From assembly GCA_944321295.1 (NCBI GenBank), contig CALUKU010000005.1, positions 32,393-96,392 on the forward strand: DNA of 64,000 nucleotides, written 5' to 3'. This DNA is from an uncultured Prevotella sp. (GTDB taxonomy: Bacteria; Bacteroidota; Bacteroidia; Bacteroidales; Bacteroidaceae). This document shows positions 35,719-44,010 of the stretch, in pieces. The notes beneath the pieces were generated by a model that saw nothing but the letters and a program-made list of their open reading frames with translations, searched no databases and was not told where the DNA came from. The position numbers and the translations under genes are program-made. Positions within the stretch are counted from its first letter, which is position 1, and each line of letters opens with the position of its first letter.

Positions 35719-35887
35719 ATTTACCTTAATTTATTGAAGTGTAAGTCTTTTTACGGTCTTTAGGTTTCCGGGTCATGCGGTTAATTGGGTCTTGCGGTTG
35801 CCTCGCTGCCGGTAGTTTCCGTGTTCGTCATTAACCTTGCGGCGCTACGGCCGTGCGCCTTAACACCCCCCCCGTTTTATTACCCTG

Positions 35888-35895
35888 CAAATTTA
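35888..35895 (-). promoter_or_regulatory. Promoter -7 box of pgk
   Basis: TAAATTTG on the minus strand. The gap 35719-36031 otherwise holds a C-run, this promoter with the pgk leader, and the terminator at 35946. Confidence 0.45.
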
Positions 35896-35945
35896 ATGAT
35901 TTTGCACGACAATCGGTAACATCGGGCTGATATTTTTATGATTTT

Positions 35946-36008
35946 AAACAAGGCCGTCGGCCGAATGTAAAGTCTGCTTTGCAATTCGGCTTGACGGCCT
36001 TGTTTTCC
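35946..36008. terminator. Terminator after the secreted hypothetical gene
   Basis: Long stem AAACAAGGCCGTC with complement GACGGCCTTGTTT, enclosing a second inner stem (GGCCGAAT / ATTCGGCT). Confidence 0.7.
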
Positions 36009-36031
36009 CACTTTCTTACCATCTCACTTTC

Positions 36032-36811
36032 TCACCTTCCAACATATTTCTTTCCGTCCTTTATGTACACTTCTCCCTTGCGAGGAGTTTTCAAGGTTTT
36101 GCCCGTTAGGTCATACATTTTCTGTTGTGGTTGCTTGCCGTCGGTTTCGGTGTTGCTTATTCCAACGGAAATACTTTCTGCGAAGAAGTCGTCCCACTCA
36201 AAGATGCACTTGCCGTTCTCGTAGCATGCAATAATACATGTGCGCATCTTCATTGTCGGGCGGATGGTACATTCCATGTAACAGTCGAAATTGTAGCCGA
36301 TCCCCTCAACCCAAACTGCAGGTAGTTGAGCGTCACCGAAACATCTTTCAAAAGTTATGCGTTTATATTTTCTTCCTTTTACTTGTATTGTGTCTATCTT
36401 TGTTACGTGTCTGGCGTCTATCGACCAATCTCCAACTTCAACATTGAAATTCAGCAATACCGCTGCTTTGTTATCTCGATCGCATCCGAAGAAACCATAT
36501 AGGCAACCATCTTTTTCAAAATATGACCGTGTATCAGCATATGAAATGAGAGGGTACCGTTCGCCGACGTACTCAAGGCAGAGCTTTTTACATTTTATTC
36601 CTTCATTAACAGTATCTCCACACACGGTTAATGTGTAGTCCTGATATTTATCCCAATTATCGTAAGGGCCACAAAAGTTATCTCTAAACAGCCATGATCT
36701 CCCTTCCACCAGCATTGGCTTGTAATTCTCTTGTGCGGCGGCAAGGGTGGATGTAGTACAAAGCAAGGTGAAGATCAAGAATTTATAAAGATATATCGAT
36801 GGATTTTTCAT
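36032..36811 (-). CDS. Secreted hypothetical protein with Prevotella-type C-terminal tail
   Basis: 259 residues. A signal peptide (1-26, ending AAAQ) is followed by a domain of unknown function rich in aromatic and cysteine residues (GRSWLFRDNFCGPYDNW; CFGDAQLPAVWVEGIGYNFD). The C-terminus, KMYDLTGKTLKTPRKGEVYI then KDGKKYVGR, resembles the short tail (YDLxGRxxxxPxKGxYIxxGKK) seen at the end of many exported Prevotella proteins. It is first in the plus-strand order of a minus-strand group of three secreted-protein genes. I do not recognise the main domain. Base composition is more AT-rich than in pgk. Confidence 0.75.
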   Translation of the reverse strand: MKNPSIYLYKFLIFTLLCTTSTLAAAQENYKPMLVEGRSWLFRDNFCGPYDNWDKYQDYTLTVCGDTVNEGIKCKKLCLEYVGERYPLISYADTRSYFEKDGCLYGFFGCDRDNKAAVLLNFNVEVGDWSIDARHVTKIDTIQVKGRKYKRITFERCFGDAQLPAVWVEGIGYNFDCYMECTIRPTMKMRTCIIACYENGKCIFEWDDFFAESISVGISNTETDGKQPQQKMYDLTGKTLKTPRKGEVYIKDGKKYVGR

Positions 36812-36843
36812 AAGTTATTAGGTATCAGTGAGTTAATTAGACA

Positions 36844-37791
36844 TCATTTCTTTATCAGTCGTTGAGAGTCGCATAAAGAGTCGTTGACGTATAGGGAAAC
36901 GACGTATATGCCGGGATTTGACGAAGACATATCTACCGAAACGGTAGGTGTATCAGATGATATTTGAACCTCTTTTACAAATGTTCCAGATATGTCAGCT
37001 ATGATTATTTTTGCATTTTGTACATTCTTATCAATATCTGTCGTTATATTGACATTTGATTCTGCAGGATTAGGTATGCAGCTTATTATTTTGTACTTCA
37101 AATTGTTGTTATACGCTAAGGCGTTGTTTCTTGATAGATATTCTATTTTTTGCGCCTGTGATTCAACAATTGTTTGTAGCTCTTTTACTGCTTGTACGAG
37201 CATCGGTATTAACGCCGTGTAGTTGATAAGCTTGTTGCCGCTTTTATCTGTTTTTACGGCCTCAGGTATAATTTGTTCAACTTCTTGTGCAAGAAATCCG
37301 TATTGCATTTCATTTGCGCCATTAGGCCCCTTGGCTACAAATGAAGACGTATTTCCTGTTGAATCTGCTTCCATTGTTAATTTTGTGGATTGTGCTTGGT
37401 TTTTCCATGTATAACTAACAGGTTTCAAGCTAAGGATAGTGCTTAAACCGTTCGTTATGCCTTTTACGTTTTCTTTGGCCCTTTCGTCGGAAAAATTGTA
37501 AACATCTGCAACTTGTATTGAATTAAATGTATTTGTTTGTGTGTTATAAAATACAATGGTGTCATCTGAGCCTGCAAAACGTGGACTTTTGGGTGAAACG
37601 TCCAGCTGGAAGAAATGGTTGTTACATGTCCAATACATTATCGGCCACTTATTTACATATAATCCCCAGCAGAAATCTTCATCAGCTTCATTTACATTGA
37701 GATTACCGTCAGAGTATGTAATTTGGGCATTTACGCTTTGCGCCATAAATAATGTAATTAATGGTAGTACCATGTTGAGAAACTTTTTCAT
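36844..37791 (-). CDS. Secreted protein with S74 intramolecular chaperone and T9SS sorting domain
   Basis: 315 residues. A signal peptide (1-22, ending VNAQ) precedes about 80 residues of unknown fold. A peptidase S74 domain (about 105-210) follows: SDERAKENVKGI, VSYTWKNQ, YGFLAQEVEQIIPEAV, LINYTALIPMLVQAVKELQ. The domain ends in a coiled-coil-like helix. The C-terminal 80 residues look like a T9SS type A tail (SCIPNPAESNVNI, VDMSSSNPGIYVVSLYVN, LIKK). S74 domains help trimeric fibre proteins fold and often cleave themselves off. Here the domain precedes an outer-membrane secretion signal. The gene lies 12 bp after the C25 peptidase gene. Confidence 0.85.
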   Translation of the reverse strand: MKKFLNMVLPLITLFMAQSVNAQITYSDGNLNVNEADEDFCWGLYVNKWPIMYWTCNNHFFQLDVSPKSPRFAGSDDTIVFYNTQTNTFNSIQVADVYNFSDERAKENVKGITNGLSTILSLKPVSYTWKNQAQSTKLTMEADSTGNTSSFVAKGPNGANEMQYGFLAQEVEQIIPEAVKTDKSGNKLINYTALIPMLVQAVKELQTIVESQAQKIEYLSRNNALAYNNNLKYKIISCIPNPAESNVNITTDIDKNVQNAKIIIADISGTFVKEVQISSDTPTVSVDMSSSNPGIYVVSLYVNDSLCDSQRLIKK

Positions 37792-37803
37792 AATAATTGT
37801 TTT

Positions 37804-40071
37804 TTATTTGTTTGACATTGTTATTTTACTGTTTTTTGTTATAGTGGTTCCATTATCAATGGTTATTCTATCTCCTTTCATTATAATATTTTTGCCGTCG
37901 AACGTGACATTGCCGAATGGTTTGGTTGTTGTAACTGATGATCCGGCTTTAATACGGAATCCTTCAAATGTTTGATTAGAACTTACGTTCTCATTTTGGA
38001 AATATAGGTTTTTGTATAACCTTAATATTGTAGGGCTATAATTCTGTTTAGTTACACAAATTTGCGCTCTTCTTTTTATGTTGAAAATAGCGTGTCTTGA
38101 GTTTTTTCTGACTTCATAGTGGTTTTCATCATTATTATTGCCTTTGGCGCAGATATTGCATCCTACAATGCCTGTATCTACATATAAATAATTGCCGCTA
38201 ATTCTTGTTGATAAGTCTGAAAAAGATTGCGGTGTATCCGTATATATTTGCATTTCAGGATCTCCTATCGGGTTTAATCCGAATTGAATCCATCTATATG
38301 TATCATAGCTTGAACATGAAGGAATTAACGCAGCTTTTGCTGCAGCGACAATTGTACCGTAATTTTTGTTTTCAATTTCATCTGAAAATAGGTATTGATA
38401 GAACTTGCTCTCATAAGTAGTTGATGTACCAAGTGAAGCACCTGGTGATCCCCATCCTTCTCTTGAACATCCTAAATAAGCAATAATTCCACTATTACGA
38501 TTGCGTATAAAGCTTTCGCTAAGGCAAGGGTCGTAAAAATTTGGAATACCATTGTCAAACGCGTTTGTGTGGCATGCAGATGTGACGATAACAGTATATC
38601 CATTGTTTTTTAGATTTTGAGCCATATTTCTTTGGTATGAGCCTATTTCCACACTCCAATAAGATGGATACCCGTGCGTTAACATGTCAACGAACGTATA
38701 GCCATGAGATAATTGATCTTGGAGATTGTTGGCAGATAAAATATAATCTTTCCCGCCTGGAAAATCCGTACCTGTGTCATAAAACTTTTTCTTTTCTCCT
38801 TTCCAATGAGGTTCTATAAATACGTTATAAAGATAATCACCTTGCGCTTCTGCGTCACTTATATTTTTATCTTCATAAGCATAGTCGAACATTTTGACTC
38901 CGCACATCAGCATTGTATTGTTGATTTTGCCACGAGGTTGCCTTTCATACATTATTTGCCTACTTACAAATGCTGAAGCGTGGTCGCTTGTTCTTACTGG
39001 TATTCTTGTGACAAAGATTGATGGCGTAAGATTTACGTTGTCGTTAATTTCTCCTATAATATTATCTCCGTCTGCATTCCATTCAAAATCACCGTCAAAG
39101 CAAGCGTAAAACATGTCTGTCGGCATTTTATTTTCTATGTGATCTTTATCAACTTTTGCATAACATCCAACAACAGGGACAATTGTTTCATCTCCGCCTA
39201 AAAGGACATACTTTAAGTCATGGTTTTGATAATAATCAAGGAGGCATGATTTTATTTTTATAGATAGAGAGTTTCCCTCATAGTTTTCATTGATATATTC
39301 TGTCGTAATTATTTTGGATGTTACGCCTTTGGTCTTTTTCCAGTTTATCAAATTATTGAAGTCTTCAGCTAAGGCTTGGCTTGTTATTATAACATATTCA
39401 AAAGTTTCAGTTGAATTCGAAGTTTTAGCATTAGGCATGCTGGCACTGTAAATGTCATCACCATTCACTACAATGCTTTTCACAACTTCTTGCATAACGC
39501 TATTATTACTAACTAAAGTTTTTTGAGGCGATGCGTTTTCTGTTTGAAGTTTTATGTTAATATTGAAGTTGTTTATTAAATACAAGCACTTTTTAATAGC
39601 GTCATATTCAAACGGGCAAAGCATAAAACTCATAATGGTATATCCACCCATTATATTTGTTCCCGTATATTCAACATTGTTGGTTGGATAAACAGGAGCT
39701 GAGTAATGTATGGTTTTTAATGTGTCATTATTCCATATCTGATTTGTTGGAACCTGTTTAGGGTTTGGTGCTATGTTTACGTTTTTCTTTAATATTTGTT
39801 TTGTTGTAGTTGAAGTTACACCTGTAAATGAACTATTTGAGGGTACTAATACATTGATCGGAATGTATGGTAATCCTGGGGATGATTCTTCAGACTTGAA
39901 AATTGTAGTTAGACTATCACCATGAATCGTCAATTCATTAGTGTTATTATACGTAAACACAAAATCTTTTTCATTGAACGTCATAGTTATAGACTTTATT
40001 TCTTGTGCATGCGATAAACCGATATTAGTAAGCAGCATTAAAAGCATTGTAAAGATTTTATTGGTTTTCAT
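37804..40071 (-). CDS. Gingipain-like cysteine peptidase (family C25)
   Basis: About 755 residues. A signal peptide (ending LSHAQ) is followed by a propeptide-like region (to about 200) and a C25 domain (about 215-600). Motifs include EYVIITSQALAEDFNNLINW, VLLGGDETIVPV, TRIPVRT, the catalytic His in DMLTHGYPSYW, the catalytic Cys in VTSACHTNAFD, and PIGDPEMQIY. The C-terminal 140 residues look like an Ig-like piece and a short beta-rich tail (NVTFDGKNIIMKGDRITI). This tail lacks the usual T9SS type A pattern. The gene is AT-rich. It is probably co-transcribed with the S74/T9SS protein. ATG 40077 is an alternative start. Confidence 0.88.
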   Translation of the reverse strand: MKTNKIFTMLLMLLTNIGLSHAQEIKSITMTFNEKDFVFTYNNTNELTIHGDSLTTIFKSEESSPGLPYIPINVLVPSNSSFTGVTSTTTKQILKKNVNIAPNPKQVPTNQIWNNDTLKTIHYSAPVYPTNNVEYTGTNIMGGYTIMSFMLCPFEYDAIKKCLYLINNFNINIKLQTENASPQKTLVSNNSVMQEVVKSIVVNGDDIYSASMPNAKTSNSTETFEYVIITSQALAEDFNNLINWKKTKGVTSKIITTEYINENYEGNSLSIKIKSCLLDYYQNHDLKYVLLGGDETIVPVVGCYAKVDKDHIENKMPTDMFYACFDGDFEWNADGDNIIGEINDNVNLTPSIFVTRIPVRTSDHASAFVSRQIMYERQPRGKINNTMLMCGVKMFDYAYEDKNISDAEAQGDYLYNVFIEPHWKGEKKKFYDTGTDFPGGKDYILSANNLQDQLSHGYTFVDMLTHGYPSYWSVEIGSYQRNMAQNLKNNGYTVIVTSACHTNAFDNGIPNFYDPCLSESFIRNRNSGIIAYLGCSREGWGSPGASLGTSTTYESKFYQYLFSDEIENKNYGTIVAAAKAALIPSCSSYDTYRWIQFGLNPIGDPEMQIYTDTPQSFSDLSTRISGNYLYVDTGIVGCNICAKGNNNDENHYEVRKNSRHAIFNIKRRAQICVTKQNYSPTILRLYKNLYFQNENVSSNQTFEGFRIKAGSSVTTTKPFGNVTFDGKNIIMKGDRITIDNGTTITKNSKITMSNK

Positions 40072-40096
40072 AGGCATTAAGATTTTTAAATTTTTA

Positions 40097-40127
40097 CAAA
40101 TATACGCAAAACATCTATGAATTGCAA
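40097..40127 (-). promoter_or_regulatory. Promoter of the C25 peptidase operon
   Basis: TATATTTG (40097-40104, minus) with TTG 20 bp upstream, just before the start codon. Confidence 0.6.
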
Positions 40128-40236
40128 TATTTTATGTATTAATTTATGTTAAGTATTGTCATGGGTGTTTTGGTTGCGCACACAGGATTTAATATCATGA
40201 CGATGGACATATTAACTGCCAGTGAAATTTATGAGG

Positions 40237-40664
40237 GGTTCATCCGCAAACCTGTTGGATGATGTAGTCGTGCAGTGTGAACAGCCTAAGCTTGAAATAT
40301 TTACGTTCATTAGCAGTTCGGTTGGATGATAAGAGCCTGTTCTCTTGCGTTCGTTCTGAATTTGGTTTTATGACATTCTGATTACAACAGTGTACATCCT
40401 CTTACAAGTGAGGCTCTCGGTAATCGTCATCCCAGCCCTTGAGCTGGGATCCAGATGAATACACCCTCTAATCGCCAACGTTGCTGCCTACGACTGGTCC
40501 TGAATCAAGTTCAGGATGACGACGGATCAAGTCCGGGATGAATTTTTATTTTTATACAATGACGATTACCGAGAGCCTCACTTGGAAGAGGGTGTGCTTG
40601 TAATTCAAGAGGATAATGTTTGGACTATACCAACATATTCATCCAACAGATTTTCGGATGAACC
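40237..40664. repeat. Family A element, copy 2, with 26-bp terminal inverted repeats
   Basis: The first 26 bp (40237-40262, starting GGTTCATCCGCAAACC) and the last 26 bp (40639-40664) are inverted repeats with 24 matches. The core 40395-40594 is a palindrome with arms of about 36 bp (CTCGGTAATCGTCAT and complement). It contains smaller hairpins such as CCCAGC...GCTGGG. A second partial hairpin (CGGATCAAGTCCGGG) has been inserted or duplicated. It codes for no credible protein and looks like a small non-autonomous mobile element. Confidence 0.75.
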
Positions 40665-40757
40665 GCAAGAGGTAACCTTTCATCGCTCAAAAGGTTACCA
40701 ATTGCACGATGAAAGGTCGCCTTTTGCGACGTAAAAGCTTACCTCTCGGTAAGCGGT
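40665..40757 (+). repeat. 22-bp phased array, site 4
   Basis: Cores GGTAACC, GGTTACC, GGTCGCC and GCTTACC begin at 40671, 40693, 40715 and 40737: three exact 22-bp steps. The first core starts 7 bp after the family A end. Confidence 0.7.
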
Positions 40758-41000
40758 TGAAAACCAGAGGGTTATGCTATATGGAAGGATGGGATGTTAA
40801 AAAGGGAAAAATCGGGAGCATGTTAAGCTGTTGGTGGAAGGCGAGGGCAAAACTTAACGCTTGATGATATGGCAGAAGGCGGCAAGTCATGCTTAACGGG
40901 GCACGCCCTTGCGCCATGGGCAAATGCCTCAGCGGCGTAAGGCTTATTGCATGAAGCTTTTGTAACATTTAGTTTTTCACCTTTCACTTGAAACGATATT
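40758..41000. other. Intergenic DNA without a recognised gene
   Basis: No supportable reading frame; a few short hairpins only. The whole gap 40078-41046 is repeat DNA plus this stretch and the queC promoter. Confidence 0.5.
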
Positions 41001-41006
41001 TTTGAT

Positions 41007-41014
41007 TAACTTTG
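41007..41014 (+). promoter_or_regulatory. Promoter -7 box of queC
   Basis: TAACTTTG 32 bp upstream of the start. Confidence 0.6.
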
Positions 41015-41046
41015 CATCCGTTTTAATCGTAAACCGACTTTAGGCA

Positions 41047-41703
41047 ATGAAAGATTCTGTGATAATAATAAGCGGCGGAATGGACAGCACCACGCTGCTT
41101 TACGACATGAAGGAGCGCATAGCGCTGGGCGTATCGTTCGACTACGGCAGCAACCATAACGAGCGCGAGATAAGCTTTGCACGGCTGCACTGCGACCGAC
41201 TGGGCATTAAGCACATCGTGATACGCCTGGGGTTCATGCACGAGTATTTCAAAAGCTCGCTGCTCGAGGGGGCCGACGCCATACCCGAGGGACATTACGC
41301 CGACGACAATATGAAGTCTACCGTGGTGCCGTTCCGCAACGGCATAATGCTGGCCATAGCCGCCGGCATAGCCGAGAGCAACGGGCTGAAATACGTGATG
41401 ATGGCCAACCACGGCGGCGACCATGCCATCTATCCCGACTGCCGGCCGGGGTTCGTCAAGGCCATGAGCGCCGCCACGAAGGCCGGAACATATCCGGGAA
41501 TAGAGGTGCTGGCGCCTTACACCGACCTTACGAAAACCGACATTGCCCGCCGCGGCAAGCAGCTGGGTATTGACTACGCCGAAACGTGGAGCTGCTATAA
41601 GGGCGGCGAACGCCACTGCGGCAAGTGCGGCACGTGCGTGGAGCGCCGCGAGGCCCTGCGCGACGCCGGCATTGACGACACTACGGAATACGAGGAAAGG
41701 TGA
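41047..41703 (+). CDS. queC: 7-cyano-7-deazaguanine synthase
   Basis: 218 residues. The PP-loop ATP-pyrophosphatase motif SGGMDSTTL is at about 9-17. The family motif PFRNGIML and the C-terminal zinc site CYKGGERHCGKCGTC (about 183-197) follow. QueC makes preQ0 from 7-carboxy-7-deazaguanine in queuosine synthesis. The tRNA-inserting enzyme gene tgt lies 17 kb away in the same window, so the pathway is likely complete in the genome. A transcription-ending hairpin follows. Confidence 0.96.
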   Translation: MKDSVIIISGGMDSTTLLYDMKERIALGVSFDYGSNHNEREISFARLHCDRLGIKHIVIRLGFMHEYFKSSLLEGADAIPEGHYADDNMKSTVVPFRNGIMLAIAAGIAESNGLKYVMMANHGGDHAIYPDCRPGFVKAMSAATKAGTYPGIEVLAPYTDLTKTDIARRGKQLGIDYAETWSCYKGGERHCGKCGTCVERREALRDAGIDDTTEYEER

Positions 41704-41749
41704 GAAACAGGGAAAGTGGGAAGGTAAGGAATAATGAGAGGATGGAAAA

Positions 41750-41797
41750 AGTTAACGGGAGTCTGACGCTTAGCGCCTGGCTCCCGTTAATTATTGA
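41750..41797. terminator. Terminator between queC and the outer-membrane protein gene
   Basis: GTTAACGGGAG pairs with CTCCCGTTAAT across a loop of about 19 nt. Confidence 0.65.
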
Positions 41798-41815
41798 TAA
41801 CTCTTTTAGACTTGT

Positions 41816-42355
41816 TTAGAAGTTGTAGTAAAGTCCGAGCGTGATGTTGTTGCCGTCGAAGTCGAGGCCCCATTTGCTGGTGTCAGCTGCGCGGCCGTCG
41901 TTATCGTTCTTCTCGTATCCGATGAAACCTACGTGTGCAACGAGGCTGAACTTGCTGAGCTTAAGCTCAACGCCTGGCTTCAAGCCTACTGACCATTTGT
42001 CGCCTGCGCCGTTATAGTGCTTGTAGCCGAAGCCGCCGTCGCAGAAGACGTTGACAAGGTCGCTGTGGAAGAACGTGTAGCGTGCGTAAGGGTTGATCTC
42101 GAACGTGTTCTGAAGGCCGCTGGTGCTGAGGCTTCCTGCGTTGTTTGAGAGGTTGCCCTTTGACCATCCGAACATCACGCCGGCAGCCCAGTTGTCGTTA
42201 AACTTGTAGCCGACTTCGGGCAGAAGGCTGTAGACTGTTTCGTCGTCGTGACCGTTGTCAACGCTTGCGATACCAACGTTACCGCCGACGTAAACCTGTG
42301 CGCTTGCGCATACCGCGAACATTGCGGCAACCAGTGTCATGTAAATCTTTTTCAT
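41816..42355 (-). CDS. Outer-membrane beta-barrel protein (porin-like, small)
   Basis: About 179 residues from ATG 42355, which begins a signal peptide MKKIYMTLVAAMFAVCASAQ. An upstream in-frame ATG at 42397 would bury it. The mature part consists of alternating amphipathic strands (VYVGGNVGIASVDNG; YKFNDNWAAGVMFGWSKG; NPYARYTFF) and ends in ITLGLYYNF, with the C-terminal aromatic residue typical of barrels. It fits the small eight-stranded opacity/OmpW-like group. Substrate or partner is unknown. A TACCTTTG box lies at 42426-42433 (minus). Confidence 0.85.
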   Translation of the reverse strand: MKKIYMTLVAAMFAVCASAQVYVGGNVGIASVDNGHDDETVYSLLPEVGYKFNDNWAAGVMFGWSKGNLSNNAGSLSTSGLQNTFEINPYARYTFFHSDLVNVFCDGGFGYKHYNGAGDKWSVGLKPGVELKLSKFSLVAHVGFIGYEKNDNDGRAADTSKWGLDFDGNNITLGLYYNF

Positions 42356-42425
42356 TTTCTCTTTTTTTTTAATTAGACAATCAATATACTTTGGCAAAGC
42401 AACGCTCTCGTCGCATTTGCCGGTG

Positions 42426-42433
42426 CAAAGGTA
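42426..42433 (-). promoter_or_regulatory. Promoter -7 box of the barrel protein
   Basis: TACCTTTG on the minus strand, about 70 bp upstream of the start. Confidence 0.55.
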
Positions 42434-42503
42434 TTCATTAATGCGAAAACTGAAAAAGGTTTGATAGTTTTTTTTGCCGGGTTAAGGTAAAATGTGTTAA
42501 TTC

Positions 42504-42535
42504 TTTGGGGTAATCGAACAAAATGAATACCTTTG
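42504..42535 (+). promoter_or_regulatory. Promoter of the phospholipase D gene
   Basis: TTTG (42504-42507), 20 bp, TACCTTTG (42528-42535). The start codon is about 150 bp downstream, so the leader is long; no structure is recognised in it. This and the divergent box account for the gap 42356-42688. Confidence 0.6.
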
Positions 42536-42688
42536 CACGATTTTTTCAGGCATAAAATCATGTATATGTGGCCTTTATCTGTTAATGTCAATGTGCGGTA
42601 CGCATGCCGGCTGACGGGCTGCATGGCGGATGCCTGCGACTTGCGGCCGGGCGTAAGGCCGTAGTGTCTTAATAGGATATAATAAGGT

Positions 42689-43951
42689 ATGGGAAGATTT
42701 GTTTTCGCATTATTGCTTTCGATAGTTTGCTGCGCAGCAGGAGCGCAGACGTCAGATTCGCTGATAGTCGACAGGCTGCGTGACGAGGGCGTCAGCTTTT
42801 CTGATAACAATTCGGTTACGCTGCTGATGAGCGGACAGGAGAAGTTTGACGACATGTTCAGCGCCATACGGCAAGCACGCAGCAGCGTACACCTGGAGTA
42901 TTTCAACTTCCGCAACGACTCTATAGCCTCGCTGCTCTTCAGGCTCCTTGCCGACAAGGCTGCCGAGGGAGTAGAGGTGAGGGCGCTGTTTGACGGCTTC
43001 GGCAACGACTCAAACAACCGCCCGTTGAAGAAAGCGCACCTTGACTCAATCCGCTCAAAGGGCATTGAGATTTACGAGTTCGACCCCATACGCTTCCCGT
43101 GGATTAACCATGTGTTCCACCGCGACCACCGCAAGATTGTCGTAATTGACGGAAAGATGGCCTATACGGGCGGCATGAACGTGGCCGACTATTACATCAC
43201 CGGCACGGAGGAAGTAGGAGAGTGGCGCGACATGCACTGCCGCATAGAGGGCGACGAGGTGAACACGCTGCAGGCTATATTCCTGAAAATATGGAACAAG
43301 GTGACGGGCCAGGACGTGCACGGGGCCAAGTATTTCCGCGGTTACCGCGGCGCCGACTACATCACGGGACTGAAGCCCGACACGTGCGGCACGGCCGGAA
43401 GTAAGATGGTAGGCATAATCAACCGTGAGCCGCGCACGACTAACGCTATAATAAGGACGTTCTACACCGAGGCCATTAACAGCGCGAAGGACAGCATAAA
43501 GCTGGTGAACCCTTACCTTACGCTCAACTCCACGCTGAAGCGGGCGCTGAAAAAGGCCGTAAAGCGCGGCGTAAAGGTTGAGATAATGGTGTCGGAGAAC
43601 AGCGATATTCCGCTTACGCCCGATTGCGTTTTCTATAACGTGCATAGGCTGATGAAGCATGGTGTGGACGTGTGGATTTACCGTAACGGCTTTCATCACA
43701 CAAAGGTGATAATGGTTGACGGACGCTTCTGCACGGTGGGCAGTGCCAACCTTAATGCCCGCAGCCTTAATTTTGACTACGAGGAGAACGCCGTAATCGT
43801 TGACCCGTGCACAACGAAGGAGCTTGACGCCATGTTCGAGCGTGACAAGAAACATTCTTTCAAGCTGACAGAGGAGGTCTGGGACGAGTGGCGCACGCCG
43901 TGGCAGAAGTTCGTAGGGTGGTTCGCACACCTGCTTACCCCGTTCTTGTAA
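42689..43951 (+). CDS. Exported phospholipase D-family protein (cardiolipin synthase-like)
   Basis: 420 residues. A cleavable signal peptide (1-19, ending AAGAQ) replaces the two membrane helices of ordinary cardiolipin synthase. Two HKD motifs are intact: HRDHRKIVVIDG (about 148-159) and HHTKVIMVDG (about 335-344), each followed by the G-x-x-N region (GGMNVADYY; GSANLNARS). The enzyme should act on phospholipids or phosphodiesters outside the cytoplasm, making or remodelling cardiolipin. It is flanked by its own promoter and a terminator. Confidence 0.9.
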   Translation: MGRFVFALLLSIVCCAAGAQTSDSLIVDRLRDEGVSFSDNNSVTLLMSGQEKFDDMFSAIRQARSSVHLEYFNFRNDSIASLLFRLLADKAAEGVEVRALFDGFGNDSNNRPLKKAHLDSIRSKGIEIYEFDPIRFPWINHVFHRDHRKIVVIDGKMAYTGGMNVADYYITGTEEVGEWRDMHCRIEGDEVNTLQAIFLKIWNKVTGQDVHGAKYFRGYRGADYITGLKPDTCGTAGSKMVGIINREPRTTNAIIRTFYTEAINSAKDSIKLVNPYLTLNSTLKRALKKAVKRGVKVEIMVSENSDIPLTPDCVFYNVHRLMKHGVDVWIYRNGFHHTKVIMVDGRFCTVGSANLNARSLNFDYEENAVIVDPCTTKELDAMFERDKKHSFKLTEEVWDEWRTPWQKFVGWFAHLLTPFL

Positions 43952-43963
43952 AGAAATAAATAA

Positions 43964-44009
43964 AACATGCGGGCGGCAAGCTTGAAACATAGCTTGCCGC
44001 CCGCATGTC
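43964..44009. terminator. Terminator between the PLD and TPR genes
   Basis: CATGCGGGCGGCAAGCT with full complement and an 8-nt loop; convergent genes share it. Confidence 0.75.
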
Positions 44010-44010
44010 G

